Under the pieces are notes generated by a model. It made no database searches, was not told the DNA's origin, and saw only the letters and a program-made list of their open reading frames with translations. This document shows, piece by piece, positions 51,122 through 60,100 of a stretch of 64,000 bases of DNA (position 1 is its first letter; each line of letters begins with the position of its first letter). The stretch covers positions 13,613-77,612 of the forward strand of contig DAOUFR010000112.1 in assembly GCA_034429715.1 (NCBI GenBank), written 5' to 3'. The translations under genes were made by a program, and so were the position numbers. The stretch is from CAIMUM01 sp034429715 (GTDB taxonomy: Bacteria; Chloroflexota; Dehalococcoidia; GIF9; UBA5629).

Positions 51122-52555
51122 ATGCAGACAGCGCGCCTGATGATAGCCGCCCCGCAGGGACGCTCCGGCAAGACTGCCGTGGCCATAGGCCTGTGCGCCT
51201 CCCTGAGGGAGCGTGGTTTGAAGATAAAGCCTTTCAAGAAAGGTCCCGATTATATAGACCCCTCCTGGCTCTCGGCGGCTGCCGGCATCCCCTGTAGCAA
51301 TCTCGACCTCTTCATGTTCGATCCCTCCGCATTGCTGAGAAGCTTCCGTGAGGGCTGTGAAAGGGCCGACCTGGCGCTGATTGAGGCATCGATGGGTCTC
51401 TATGACAGCCCCCTGGATGACGGTGAAGGCAGTTCAGCCTGGCTGGCGCGCGAACTTCAGGTACCCGTAGTAATGATCGTCAATTGCTCCCGCATGACGC
51501 GCAGCGCGGCAGCTATGGTCAGCGGCTACCTCAATTTTGAGCCGGCTACGCCCATCGCCGGTGTGATATTAAACTACGTGGGCAATCCCAGGCACGAGCG
51601 CACCATCGTCAAAGCCATTGATCAGTACTGCGGCATACCCGTGCTGGGCGCGCTTCCCAGGGATGACCGCCTGGCGATACGTGAGCGGCATCTCGGCATC
51701 GTCCCCTTACAGGAACAGGCCGAGGCCGCCACTATGATCGACCGTATAGGAAGCTCCGTCAGCCAATACGTAGATATCGATCGCATACTGGGCATCGCAC
51801 GAGGATCTGAGAGATCGATGCGCCCCGCTCGCGGTGACAACGGCAACCACATCATTGCGAGTAACGCAGCTACAAGTCAATCTCGCAGGATTGAAGTTAA
51901 AATTGGCGTCCTGGCGGACAGGGCTTTCAGTTTTTACTATCCCGAGAACCTCGAAGCGCTGCAACGAAACGGGGCTCAACTGGTTTACATCGATTCATTC
52001 GGGGACAGGCACCTGCCGGCAGTTGATGCCGTCTATATCGGCGGGGGCTTCCCCGAGCTTTATGCCTCGCAGCTTGAGTCTAATAGTAGTCTGCGTCGGG
52101 ATATTAAAGCCGGCGTGGAATCCGGATTGCCGGTCTACGCGGAGTGTGCAGGACTGATGTACCTCTGCCGTTCACTGCTCAAGACAGGCAAGGCCTACGA
52201 CATGTGCGGCGTGATACCCGCGGACGTCGCCGTCGAGAAAAAGCCGCAGGGACATGGCTATGTCTCGGTCGAAGTCACAGGACAAAATCCCTTTTTCCCG
52301 GCGGGCACGCAGCTCAGGGGCCACGAGTTCCACTATTCCAGGCTGGTCAACATGGGCGACCTGCACTGCGCCTACCGTATAATCCGGGGCAACGGGATCG
52401 ACGGTATAAATGACGGCTTTATTTATAAGAACGTGCTGGCCTCTTACACCCACCTGCATGCCCTCGGAGCGCCCTGCTGGGCGCAAAATTTCGTAAAGCT
52501 GGCGGCCGCACGGAAAAACGCAGACAAAAGTATCACAGTTAAAACCGGAGGATAA
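51122..52555 (+). CDS. dsrN: DsrN, cobyrinate a,c-diamide synthase-like amidase
   Basis: 477 aa. P-loop APQGRSGKTAVAIG (9-22), KPFKKGPDYIDPSW, and a C-terminal glutamine amidotransferase domain with nucleophile Cys342 (YAECAGLMYL) and a His in SYTHLHALG (about 446). It is homologous to CbiA. Within dsr operons this protein (DsrN) is proposed to amidate sirohaem. A bystander role in cobalamin synthesis is the alternative, but no other cobalamin gene is nearby. It follows dsrD by 13 bases. Confidence 0.87.
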   Translation: MQTARLMIAAPQGRSGKTAVAIGLCASLRERGLKIKPFKKGPDYIDPSWLSAAAGIPCSNLDLFMFDPSALLRSFREGCERADLALIEASMGLYDSPLDDGEGSSAWLARELQVPVVMIVNCSRMTRSAAAMVSGYLNFEPATPIAGVILNYVGNPRHERTIVKAIDQYCGIPVLGALPRDDRLAIRERHLGIVPLQEQAEAATMIDRIGSSVSQYVDIDRILGIARGSERSMRPARGDNGNHIIASNAATSQSRRIEVKIGVLADRAFSFYYPENLEALQRNGAQLVYIDSFGDRHLPAVDAVYIGGGFPELYASQLESNSSLRRDIKAGVESGLPVYAECAGLMYLCRSLLKTGKAYDMCGVIPADVAVEKKPQGHGYVSVEVTGQNPFFPAGTQLRGHEFHYSRLVNMGDLHCAYRIIRGNGIDGINDGFIYKNVLASYTHLHALGAPCWAQNFVKLAAARKNADKSITVKTGG

Positions 52556-52560
52556 ATGAA

Positions 52561-52710
52561 ATGGCAGTATGCCCGGTATGTAAAATGGAAGTAGAGGAGA
52601 AAAAAGCCCGCGGCACGAGTGAGCATAAGGGTAAGACCCATTACTTCTGCTGCAAAGCCTGTAAGAAGAAGTTTGACGAAGATCCCGATAAATATTCCAA
52701 GGACAAATAA
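52561..52710 (+). CDS. YHS-domain small protein in the dsr operon
   Basis: 49 aa encoded between dsrN and dsrC. MAVCPVCKMEVEEKKAR and HYFCCKACKKKFDEDPDKY match the YHS metal-binding fold: Cys4, Cys7, then Cys29, Cys30, Cys33. GGAGG overlaps the dsrN stop 7 or so bases before the ATG. It could carry a metal ion or a sulfur species, or act as a chaperone for DsrAB. I know of no experimentally assigned dsr partner of this type. Confidence 0.75.
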   Translation: MAVCPVCKMEVEEKKARGTSEHKGKTHYFCCKACKKKFDEDPDKYSKDK

Positions 52711-52728
52711 ACAACAGGAGAACTGAGC

Positions 52729-53046
52729 ATGCCTAAAGTAACACTTGGCGGAAAGGAACTCGAGATAGATGAAGACGGCTTCATACAGGAGCCCGAAAAA
52801 TGGGACAAGGCCGTAGCCGAAGATATTGCAAAAACAGAGGAAGCTTATCCCATGAGCGAGGACCACTGGAAGCTGGTGAATTACCTGCGCAATTACTTCC
52901 TCGAGTTCGAAATAGCTCCGCCCATCAGGATGGTCACCAAGCAGACCGGCTTTGACCTCAAGACCATATACAAACTTTTCCCGGGCGGACCGGCCAAGGG
53001 CGCCTGTAAAGTGGCAGGGCTGCCCAAACCCACCGGCTGTGTATAG
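52729..53046 (+). CDS. dsrC: DsrC, sulfur-carrier protein
   Basis: 105 aa, identical in length to the Desulfovibrio protein. The C-terminal arm has both conserved cysteines, Cys93 (KGACKVAG) and the penultimate Cys104 (PTGCV), which form the trisulfide with sulfite-derived sulfur from DsrAB. This separates it from TusE and non-redox relatives that lack one Cys. It is then reduced by DsrK-type subunits; a dsrMK pair follows directly. AGGAGA precedes ATG. Confidence 0.95.
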   Translation: MPKVTLGGKELEIDEDGFIQEPEKWDKAVAEDIAKTEEAYPMSEDHWKLVNYLRNYFLEFEIAPPIRMVTKQTGFDLKTIYKLFPGGPAKGACKVAGLPKPTGCV

Positions 53047-53058
53047 AGCCGTACTACA

Positions 53059-53991
53059 ATGTGGTTATTGCTGCTGACCTACATCTGCCTTTTAATCTTC
53101 ATCGCCGGATTAACCTGGAGAATATATAAATACGCTTCGCTCCCGGTACACCTGCGTTGGGAGCTGTACCCGGTAGCCCATGAAATCGGCAGGCCATATG
53201 GAGGGTCGTACCTCGAGGAAGAGGATTGGTGGCGCCGGCCACGTAAAATTAACCTGTTGGGCGAATCAACTGTATTTCTTCGGGAGATTGTTTTCTTTCG
53301 AGAGTATTTTTACAGCAACCGGAGATTCTGGAGCTTCGTATATCCCTTCCACCTCGGATTGTTTCTGCTGGTGGCCTGGGTAGTAATGCTCCTGGCAGGA
53401 TCAATACTCACACTGAACGGATTGAGTATTTCCTCAACATCACCTTATTTCGGGGTTGCGCTTGTTTACTACCTAACTCTCATATCCGGTGTCGCCGCCT
53501 TTATACTGGGCATCTTCGGTACTATCGGGCTACTGATTAAGCGGTCTTACGACGAAGACCTTAGAAAATACTCGGCGCCCATCGATTACTTCAATCTTAC
53601 AGGTATATTGCTCGTTTTCCTGACCGGCCTTCTTTTCTGGGTTATGGAAGATCCCTCCTTCGATGTGGCCCGGAGCTACATAAAAAGCCTCATCACGTTT
53701 AATTTCCCGAAAATTGGTCCCGTTATGACGATCAACATCGTTCTGTCATGCCTGCTGCTGGCTTATATGCCGTTTACGCGCATGATGCACTATGTAGCCA
53801 AATATTTCACATACCACAAGGTGCGCTGGGACGATGAACCCAACACCAGGGGAAGTAAGCTCGAGCGCAAGTTAAAAGAACTGCTGGCCCAGTCCGAAAG
53901 CTGGTCGGCATCCCATATCCGGCCCGGTGAATCATGGTCAGAGCAGGCTGTCTGCACCGGTGCTGCGGAGGATAAAGAAGCGCCAAAATGA
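53059..53991 (+). CDS. Second DsrM-like cytochrome b subunit
   Basis: 310 aa, about six membrane helices. Candidate haem His residues are in SFVYPFHLGLFLLVAW, and FTRMMHYVAKYFTYHKVRWDD resembles the C-terminal part of DsrM. It has a YEED-type cytoplasmic loop and a charged C-terminal tail. It pairs with the next gene to form a two-subunit menaquinol:DsrC oxidoreductase (DsrMK) without J, O or P. Starts 13 bases after dsrC and overlaps the next start (ATGA). Confidence 0.84.
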   Translation: MWLLLLTYICLLIFIAGLTWRIYKYASLPVHLRWELYPVAHEIGRPYGGSYLEEEDWWRRPRKINLLGESTVFLREIVFFREYFYSNRRFWSFVYPFHLGLFLLVAWVVMLLAGSILTLNGLSISSTSPYFGVALVYYLTLISGVAAFILGIFGTIGLLIKRSYDEDLRKYSAPIDYFNLTGILLVFLTGLLFWVMEDPSFDVARSYIKSLITFNFPKIGPVMTINIVLSCLLLAYMPFTRMMHYVAKYFTYHKVRWDDEPNTRGSKLERKLKELLAQSESWSASHIRPGESWSEQAVCTGAAEDKEAPK

Positions 53992-55598
53992 AAAAACAGA
54001 TATCCATAAAAGACATGGGCAGGAAGAAAGGCCAGCTTGTTGAAATCAGGCCGGAAGACCTGGTACCCCTGCCCTATCCTTATGACCAGCCGGGTTCAGA
54101 ACCTGGTATCAAGCAGTTGTCTGCCGATCAGAAGAAGAAATACGAGTCGTCTTTGGACGGTATTTCGGCTATCGGATTAAAACGACCTGAAACTCGTGAG
54201 CAAGAAGAGAAGTTCGTAGCAGATTTCCTCTCGGGTCTGAAGAAGCTGCTTGCGAAAGAGAATAACTGGACCTTCCTGCAACCACTGATGCTTTCGCTGG
54301 AGAACTGCGCCAAGTGCCAGAACTGCAGCGATGCCTGCCCGGTCTACACCGAGAGCGGCCGTCAGGAGATTTACCGTCCCACTTATCGCGCCGAGGTGCT
54401 GCGTCGTATTATACGCCGACATTTAAAGAAAGAGGGCAAGCTACTCGCGAAATTCACAGGCAGCGATATCGACCTCAACTATACGACGATCGCCAGGCTG
54501 GCTGAATTGGCCTACCGCTGCACTATTTGCCGCAGATGTGCCCAGTCTTGCCCCATCGGCGTAGACAACGGCCTTATAACACACGAGATAAGGAAGATTT
54601 TCAGCCAGGAGATGAGCATAGCCCCCAAAGAGATACACGAGTCCGGCACGGTGAAACAGCTGCAGACAGGCTCCAGCACAGGCACCACACCCAAAGCACT
54701 GCAGAGCTTCATCTCCTTTATCGAGGGGGAAATAGAAGAAAAGACCGGTAAGACTATTAAGATACCCATGGATAAAATGGGAGCGGATGTCCTGCTCATG
54801 CACAATACGGGTGAGTTCATTTCCTGGCCTGAGAACGTGGCGGCCTTTGCCATCATATTCGATGCTGCCGGCATTGATTGGACCCTATCCAGCAATCTGA
54901 TGGGTTACGATGCTGTGAATTACGGAGTCTGGTATGATGACGTCCAATTCTCACGCATCGCCGTCAGGCATATGCAGGCTGCCCGGGAGCTTAAAGTAAA
55001 CCGTGTGCTGGTTGGAGAATGCGGCCATGCCCACAAAGCCATGCTGGTAGTCGCAGACCGCATGCTGACCGGCGATCTTAACATCCCCCGTGAGAGCGCC
55101 ATACCACTGCTTGAGAATATTGTCTTAAACGGTAAGATCAGGCTGGACGCGTCCAGAAACAATTTCCCTGTTACCTTACACGACCCATGCAACCTGGTAC
55201 GCTTGAGCGGCATTGTAGAGCCGCAGCGCCGGATTCTCCGCAAGATCTGCCCTGATTTCCGTGAGATGGAACCGCACGGTGTGGACAATTATTGCTGCGG
55301 CGGTGGCAGCGGCTTCGCCGTTATGGACTCGAACAACTTCTCGGATTGGCGATCGGCCGTCTCCGGTCGCATGAAGCTAAGGCAGATTTTAAACGCCTTC
55401 GAGGACGTCATCAGCCCTGAAATTCACAAGTACGTCTGTGCCCCTTGCTCTAACTGCAAAGGGCAGATCAGGGACCTCTTCAGCTACTACAACGTATCCG
55501 AAAAATGCGGTATCCACTACGGCGGTTTGGTGGAGTTGATCGTCAATGCAATGGCGGATTTGAAAGAGCCGTTCATCAACTGGAAAGAGGCAACGTAA
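53988..55598 (+). CDS. Second DsrK-like HdrD-type iron-sulfur subunit
   Basis: 536 aa. Cys107, 110, 113, 117 (CAKCQNCSDAC) and a second set in CTICRRCAQSC bind two cubane clusters. CCG domains: HDPCNLVRLSG and NYCCGGGSGFAV. A late CAPCSNCKGQ stretch is also seen. It should accept electrons from the partner cytochrome and reduce DsrC encoded just upstream. Compared with the dsrMKJOP copy it has a different N-terminus (KKQISIKDMGRKKGQ), so the two are old paralogues rather than a recent duplication. Confidence 0.86.
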   Translation: MKKQISIKDMGRKKGQLVEIRPEDLVPLPYPYDQPGSEPGIKQLSADQKKKYESSLDGISAIGLKRPETREQEEKFVADFLSGLKKLLAKENNWTFLQPLMLSLENCAKCQNCSDACPVYTESGRQEIYRPTYRAEVLRRIIRRHLKKEGKLLAKFTGSDIDLNYTTIARLAELAYRCTICRRCAQSCPIGVDNGLITHEIRKIFSQEMSIAPKEIHESGTVKQLQTGSSTGTTPKALQSFISFIEGEIEEKTGKTIKIPMDKMGADVLLMHNTGEFISWPENVAAFAIIFDAAGIDWTLSSNLMGYDAVNYGVWYDDVQFSRIAVRHMQAARELKVNRVLVGECGHAHKAMLVVADRMLTGDLNIPRESAIPLLENIVLNGKIRLDASRNNFPVTLHDPCNLVRLSGIVEPQRRILRKICPDFREMEPHGVDNYCCGGGSGFAVMDSNNFSDWRSAVSGRMKLRQILNAFEDVISPEIHKYVCAPCSNCKGQIRDLFSYYNVSEKCGIHYGGLVELIVNAMADLKEPFINWKEAT

Positions 55599-55662
55599 TG
55601 TTCATAGGTGACCATTAGCACCCGGCCATCCACAGGGAAATTTAATTCAATATCGCCTGTGA

Positions 55663-55875
55663 CTATTTACTCTTCTTAAGTGTATTTATCTTACAGAGTT
55701 TATACAGGCCGCAAAATCCGGTTATGCCCGTTACAAGCGCAATCAAACCCAGCACGACCAGCACTATCATGGCCCACATACCCCAGGCGCTCTGAAAATA
55801 TATACCCAATCCCATGAGAAGTATGCCCACCATTATCCTGATGACCCTGTCCACTGTTCCCTCGTTCTTCTTCAT
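55663..55875 (-). CDS. DUF2892 small membrane protein
   Basis: 70 aa. GTVDRVIRIMVGILLMGLG and two membrane helices (about 12-30 and 33-52) match the DUF2892/YgaP-type membrane domain, ending in GFCGLYKLCKINTLKKSK. AGGAGAG lies before ATG. Function unknown; relatives are linked to sulfur handling through YgaP. A decayed second copy of its 3' part lies at about 56893-57027 on the same strand. Confidence 0.8.
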   Translation of the reverse strand: MKKNEGTVDRVIRIMVGILLMGLGIYFQSAWGMWAMIVLVVLGLIALVTGITGFCGLYKLCKINTLKKSK

Positions 55876-55941
55876 ATTGCCACTCTCCTAGTACAAATTC
55901 TAGGTTTAACATTGAGAGCAGTCAATTCGGATTTATGGAAT

Positions 55942-55971
55942 TTGACTCAAGCGCCAAAAACAACCTATACT
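55942..55971 (+). promoter_or_regulatory. Promoter of the DUF134-nifX pair
   Basis: TTGACT (55942-55947), 18 bases, TATACT (55966-55971), about 44 bases before the GTG start; GAGGGGCGG follows as a ribosome site. Confidence 0.6.
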
Positions 55972-56014
55972 AATTGTGAGCATATGCCCATAATTATTAG
56001 AGGGGCGGTAAAAA

Positions 56015-56485
56015 GTGTCAAGGCCAACTAAGTGCCGCAAAGTAGCTTTTATACCAGGGGTAAAATACTTTAAACCGGCAGGTATACCTTTGAGATTCCT
56101 GGCCGAAGTCTGCCTTTCGTTAGAGGAAGCTGAGTCAATACGTCTTAAAGATATCGAGGACTTGGAGCAGAAGCAATGTGCTGAAAAAATGGGCATTTCA
56201 CGCCCCACATTTCAAAGAGTACTAGCATCAGCACGGGGAAAGATAGCGGATGCTCTGCTTAGCGGGAAGGCTATCAGGATCGATGGCGGCAATTACCAAG
56301 CCGTGGCACTACATCTTATATGTTCAAATGGCCATGAATGGGAAATACCCTGGACTTCTTCTACTGATACTGTACCTCAATGTCCTACATGTAAAATGCC
56401 GCCAACTGATTCCTCTTTACCACGATGCTGGAAATCGGATAGACAGAGATGCTGCCACGTTCGAACAAAGAATGTGAAAACTTAA
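56015..56485 (+). CDS. DUF134 helix-turn-helix protein
   Basis: 156 aa, GTG start supported by GAGGGGCGG. It begins SRPTKCRKVAFIPGVKYF and has LSLEEAESIRLKDIEDLEQKQC and the HTH segment AEKMGISRPTFQRVLASAR. Those are the DUF134 family marks; the fold is sigma-70-region-4-like. A Cys-rich tail (QCPTCKMPPTD, CWKSDRQRCCH) may bind metal. DUF134 genes are regularly followed by NifX-like genes, as here, and probably regulate Fe-S or Mo cofactor-linked functions. Confidence 0.82.
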   Translation: MSRPTKCRKVAFIPGVKYFKPAGIPLRFLAEVCLSLEEAESIRLKDIEDLEQKQCAEKMGISRPTFQRVLASARGKIADALLSGKAIRIDGGNYQAVALHLICSNGHEWEIPWTSSTDTVPQCPTCKMPPTDSSLPRCWKSDRQRCCHVRTKNVKT

Positions 56486-56509
56486 CATAAAAATAAAAGG
56501 AGACGAAGA

Positions 56510-56899
56510 ATGAAAAATGGAAGAATAGCAATTCCATCTGTAGGCAAAGGTGGATTGGATGGGCAGAGATCACAACACTTTGGGCATTGCGATGCATTTA
56601 CCTTAGTGGATGTAAAAGATGGAAAAATCAGCAATGTCACTATTATCAATAACCAGGAGCACAAAGAAGGTGGATGCCTGGTCCCGGTTCATACCCTATC
56701 AGATCATAAAGTGAATGCGCTGGTTGTTAGCGGAATTGGTTTGCGTCCATTGGCAGCATTCAACGAAGTTGGCATTGATGTTTACCATGATGCTACATGT
56801 CCTGACATTAAGCCTGTTATAGAAAGCCTGATTACAGGGAATTTGCCAATCATCTCGAATGATCAAACCTGTGGCGGCGGAGGTGCATGCCATCAATAA
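56510..56899 (+). CDS. NifX/NifB-type dinitrogenase Fe-Mo cofactor domain protein
   Basis: 129 aa. RIAIPSVGKGGLDGQRSQHFGHCDAF, given here as residues 5-30, and ALVVSGIGLRPLAAFNEVG are typical of the domain. The C-terminus is TCGGGGACHQ, a Cys/His-rich tail found in stand-alone members. No nitrogenase genes are in view. Such small proteins may bind Fe-S or Mo-Cu clusters. AAAGGAG lies before the ATG; the pair with DUF134 is 24 bases apart. Confidence 0.82.
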   Translation: MKNGRIAIPSVGKGGLDGQRSQHFGHCDAFTLVDVKDGKISNVTIINNQEHKEGGCLVPVHTLSDHKVNALVVSGIGLRPLAAFNEVGIDVYHDATCPDIKPVIESLITGNLPIISNDQTCGGGGACHQ

Positions 56900-57027
56900 G
56901 TTCGACTTTTCAGTATAATCTTGAGCCTATGATTTTTATTCGGAGATGGCAGTGTATCTATCTTCAGGAGCTTATCCGGGTCGTAGAATCCGGCTATATC
57001 TGTTATAAGCACGATCATAACCATCAT
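56893..57027 (-). pseudogene. Decayed 3' copy of the DUF2892 gene
   Basis: On the minus strand the frame 57027-56893 encodes 44 residues including IVLITDIAGFYDPDKLLKID. This aligns without gaps to LIALVTGITGFCGLYKLCKIN, the end of the DUF2892 protein at 55663-55875. The first membrane half of the gene is missing, and the sequence beyond the match is unrelated. The two copies flank the DUF134-nifX pair in the same orientation. Confidence 0.6.
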
Positions 57028-57104
57028 CCTCAAACGTAATCCATTGACAACTCTGCTATACTTTTATAGCTGAGCTGAGGCTGCAAACCCCCATTGGAGC
57101 ATCG

Positions 57105-60100
57105 ATGAAATTAAGCAAAATCCTCATTGCCAACCGGGGTGAGATAGCTATACGCATTGCACGCACTGCAGCCGATCTCGGCATTCCATCAGTCACTATA
57201 TACTCCGAGGACGATGCAAAATCCCTGCATGTATTGTCCGGGGACAAGGCTTATGCTCTAATAGGAACAGGGGCGGACGCCTATCTCGACAGGCAGCAGA
57301 TTATTTCCCTTGCGCTTAAAGCAAACTGCGATGCCGTGCATCCCGGCTATGGTTTTCTCAGCGAGAGTGCGGATTTTGCACAACGTTGCGAGCAGGCAAA
57401 TCTCACTTTCATCGGACCGCGTCCAGAAATTCTGGAACTATTCGGAGACAAGGCTCGCACCCGCCGTTTAGCCGGAGAATGCGCTGTTCCCGTGATACCC
57501 GGCACCAGAGGGCCGGTTACCCTGAAAGAAGCCAGGGCTTTCTTCATGTCGCTAAACCAGTCTGCAGCTGTTGTAGTCAAGGCGGTTATGGGAGGAGGCG
57601 GCCGAGGTATTCGCCCTGTTTACAAGATCGAAGACCTGGAAGAGGCCTACAATCGTTGCCGGTCGGAAGCGGATGCTGCTTTTGGAATTAACGACGTCTA
57701 TATTGAGCAGCTAATCCCCCGGGCCAGACATATCGAGGTACAGGTCATAGGTGACGGTAAGGAGATGATCCATCTGGGAGAGCGCGAGTGTACCCTGCAA
57801 AGACGCAGTCAGAAGCTGGTCGAGGTTGCGCCCAGCCCATCGATCTCTACAAAACTGCGTGCAGAGTTAACAGAAGCCGCACTGCGCATCGCCAGGCAGG
57901 TCAATTACGTCAATCTCGGCACCTTCGAATTTCTGGTACATAGCCCCACCGGCAGCAAACCGTCATATGCTTTTATGGAGGCCAATCCCCGTCTTCAGGT
58001 CGAGCACACCATCACTGAAGAGGTCACGGGCGTCGACCTGGTCCGGACACAGATCGAAATAGCAGGTGGAAAAACACTTTCAGACCTTGGCCTTATGCAT
58101 GACGCTCGCCATCCCCGCTTATACTCACTGCAAATGCGCATCAACATGGAGATTATGGATCGAAGCGGTAACGTAATACCATCATCCGGCAGATTAAACA
58201 CATACGAAATCCCATCCGGACCGGGTATCCGTGTGGATGGCTACGGCTACAGCGGCTATAACACCAACCCCGCCTTCGACTCACTTCTTGCCAAGCTGAT
58301 TGTCACATCGCATTCAGACAAATACGGGAACGCGGTTGCCCGGGCCCGGCGCGCACTGGAAGAGTTCCGCATCGACGGCGTGAAAACCAACATACCCTTA
58401 CTTCTCAATCTCTTAGCCAGGCAGGAAGTCAAAAATAACGATATTTATTCACGTTTCATCGAAGATAATGCCACTTTGCTGGCGGCGACCACAGATCGGC
58501 GGAAAGAAAGGTTTTTCCCGGATGGCATGGTTAACCCCACCGGGAATACCACCCTTCAGAAGCCTTCGGCACCCCCGGGCACTATCCCACTTACTGCGCC
58601 CATGCAGGGATGTGTGGTGAACATCGAAGTCATTGAGGGAGACGCCGTTGCAGTGGGCCAAAAACTGGTCGTGCTGGAATCCATGAAGATGGAACATGTT
58701 ATTACAGCCGATCACAGCGGATACGTGCGGGCCGTCTGTATCTCGCTCAATGAAAACGTACAGGCCGGCTCACCCCTATTCTTCCTCGAGGAGGCCGAGA
58801 TATCAGCCGACGCAAAAGCCACCGAGGGCGAAATCGATCTGGATGCTATCCGTCCCGACCTTGCAGAAGTAATAGAACGCCATTCATTCACTCTCGATGA
58901 GCGACGTCCCGAGGCTGTAGCCAAGAGGCGCAGTAAGAACCGGCGTACAGCCCGCGAAAATGTCAATGACCTCTGCGATCCCAACAGCTTCATTGAGTAC
59001 GGTGCTCTGATCGTAGCCGCGCAGCGTGGCCGGCGCTCGCTGGATGAGCTTATACGGAAGACACCCGCTGACGGACTTATTGCGGGAGTCGGAACGGTCA
59101 ACCGTGATTTATTCGGAGATGACAGAGCCCGCTGCATGGTACTGGCCTACGATTTCACCGTGCTGGCCGGCACGCAGGGCCTTTTCAACCACAAAAAGAT
59201 GGACCGGATGCTGCACATTGCCAACCAGTGGCAACTTCCAACCGTTTTCTTCGCTGAGGGTGGTGGAGGGAGGCCGGGCGATACCGATGCCAACGTGGTA
59301 GCCGGTCTCGATCTCACCACTTTCAGCCGTTTTGCAGCCCTGAGCGGCAAGGTGCCCCTCATCGGTATTGTCGAAGGTCCTTGCTTCGCCGGCAATGCAT
59401 CTCTGCTGGGTTGCTGTGATGTTATCATCGCCACCAGGGGCTCCAACATCGGCATGGGCGGCCCTGCTATGATCGAGGGAGGGGGTTTGGGCGTTGTTAA
59501 AGTTGAAGATATCGGTCCCATCGATATTCAAACCCGCAACGGTGTGGTGGATATCGAGGTGGCCAACGAGGCTGAAGCAGTTTCAGTTGCCAGGAAATAC
59601 CTCTCATATTTCCAGGGCCCGTTACCAACATGGGAGTCGCCCGACCAGCGGCGGTTACGCTGGCTGATACCGGAGAACAGGTTGAGGGTTTATGATGTCA
59701 GGAAGGTGATAGAAGGCCTGGCGGATGAAGGGTCCGTGCTGGAGATGAGACCGAATTTCGGACCCGGCATGGTTACAGCGCTGGTCCGTATCGAGGGCAG
59801 GCCGTTCGGTTTGATCGCCAACGATCCCAGGCACATGGGGGGCGCCATAGAGGCGAACGATGCGGACAAGGCAGCGCGTTTTCTCCAGCTGTGCGATGTC
59901 CATCGCCTTCCCGTACTGTCGTTATGCGATACGCCGGGCTTTATGGTCGGGCCCGAAATTGAGGAACGTGCTCAAGTGCGCCACGTGTGCCGTATGTTCG
60001 TGGTAGGAGCACATATGACTGTTCCCTACTTTACGGTTGTGCTTCGCAAGGGATACGGCCTGGGCGCCATGGCTATGGCAGCGGGCAGTTTCCACGATTC

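Noticed and set aside
48640..55598. Reverse (oxidative) Dsr pathway
   Set aside because: dsrD is present, dsrEFH are absent, and DsrB and DsrC look like reducers.
57044..57070. TTGACA before the carboxylase gene as a promoter
   Set aside because: The -35 is perfect, but the only -10-like sequences give spacers of 7 or 15 bases.
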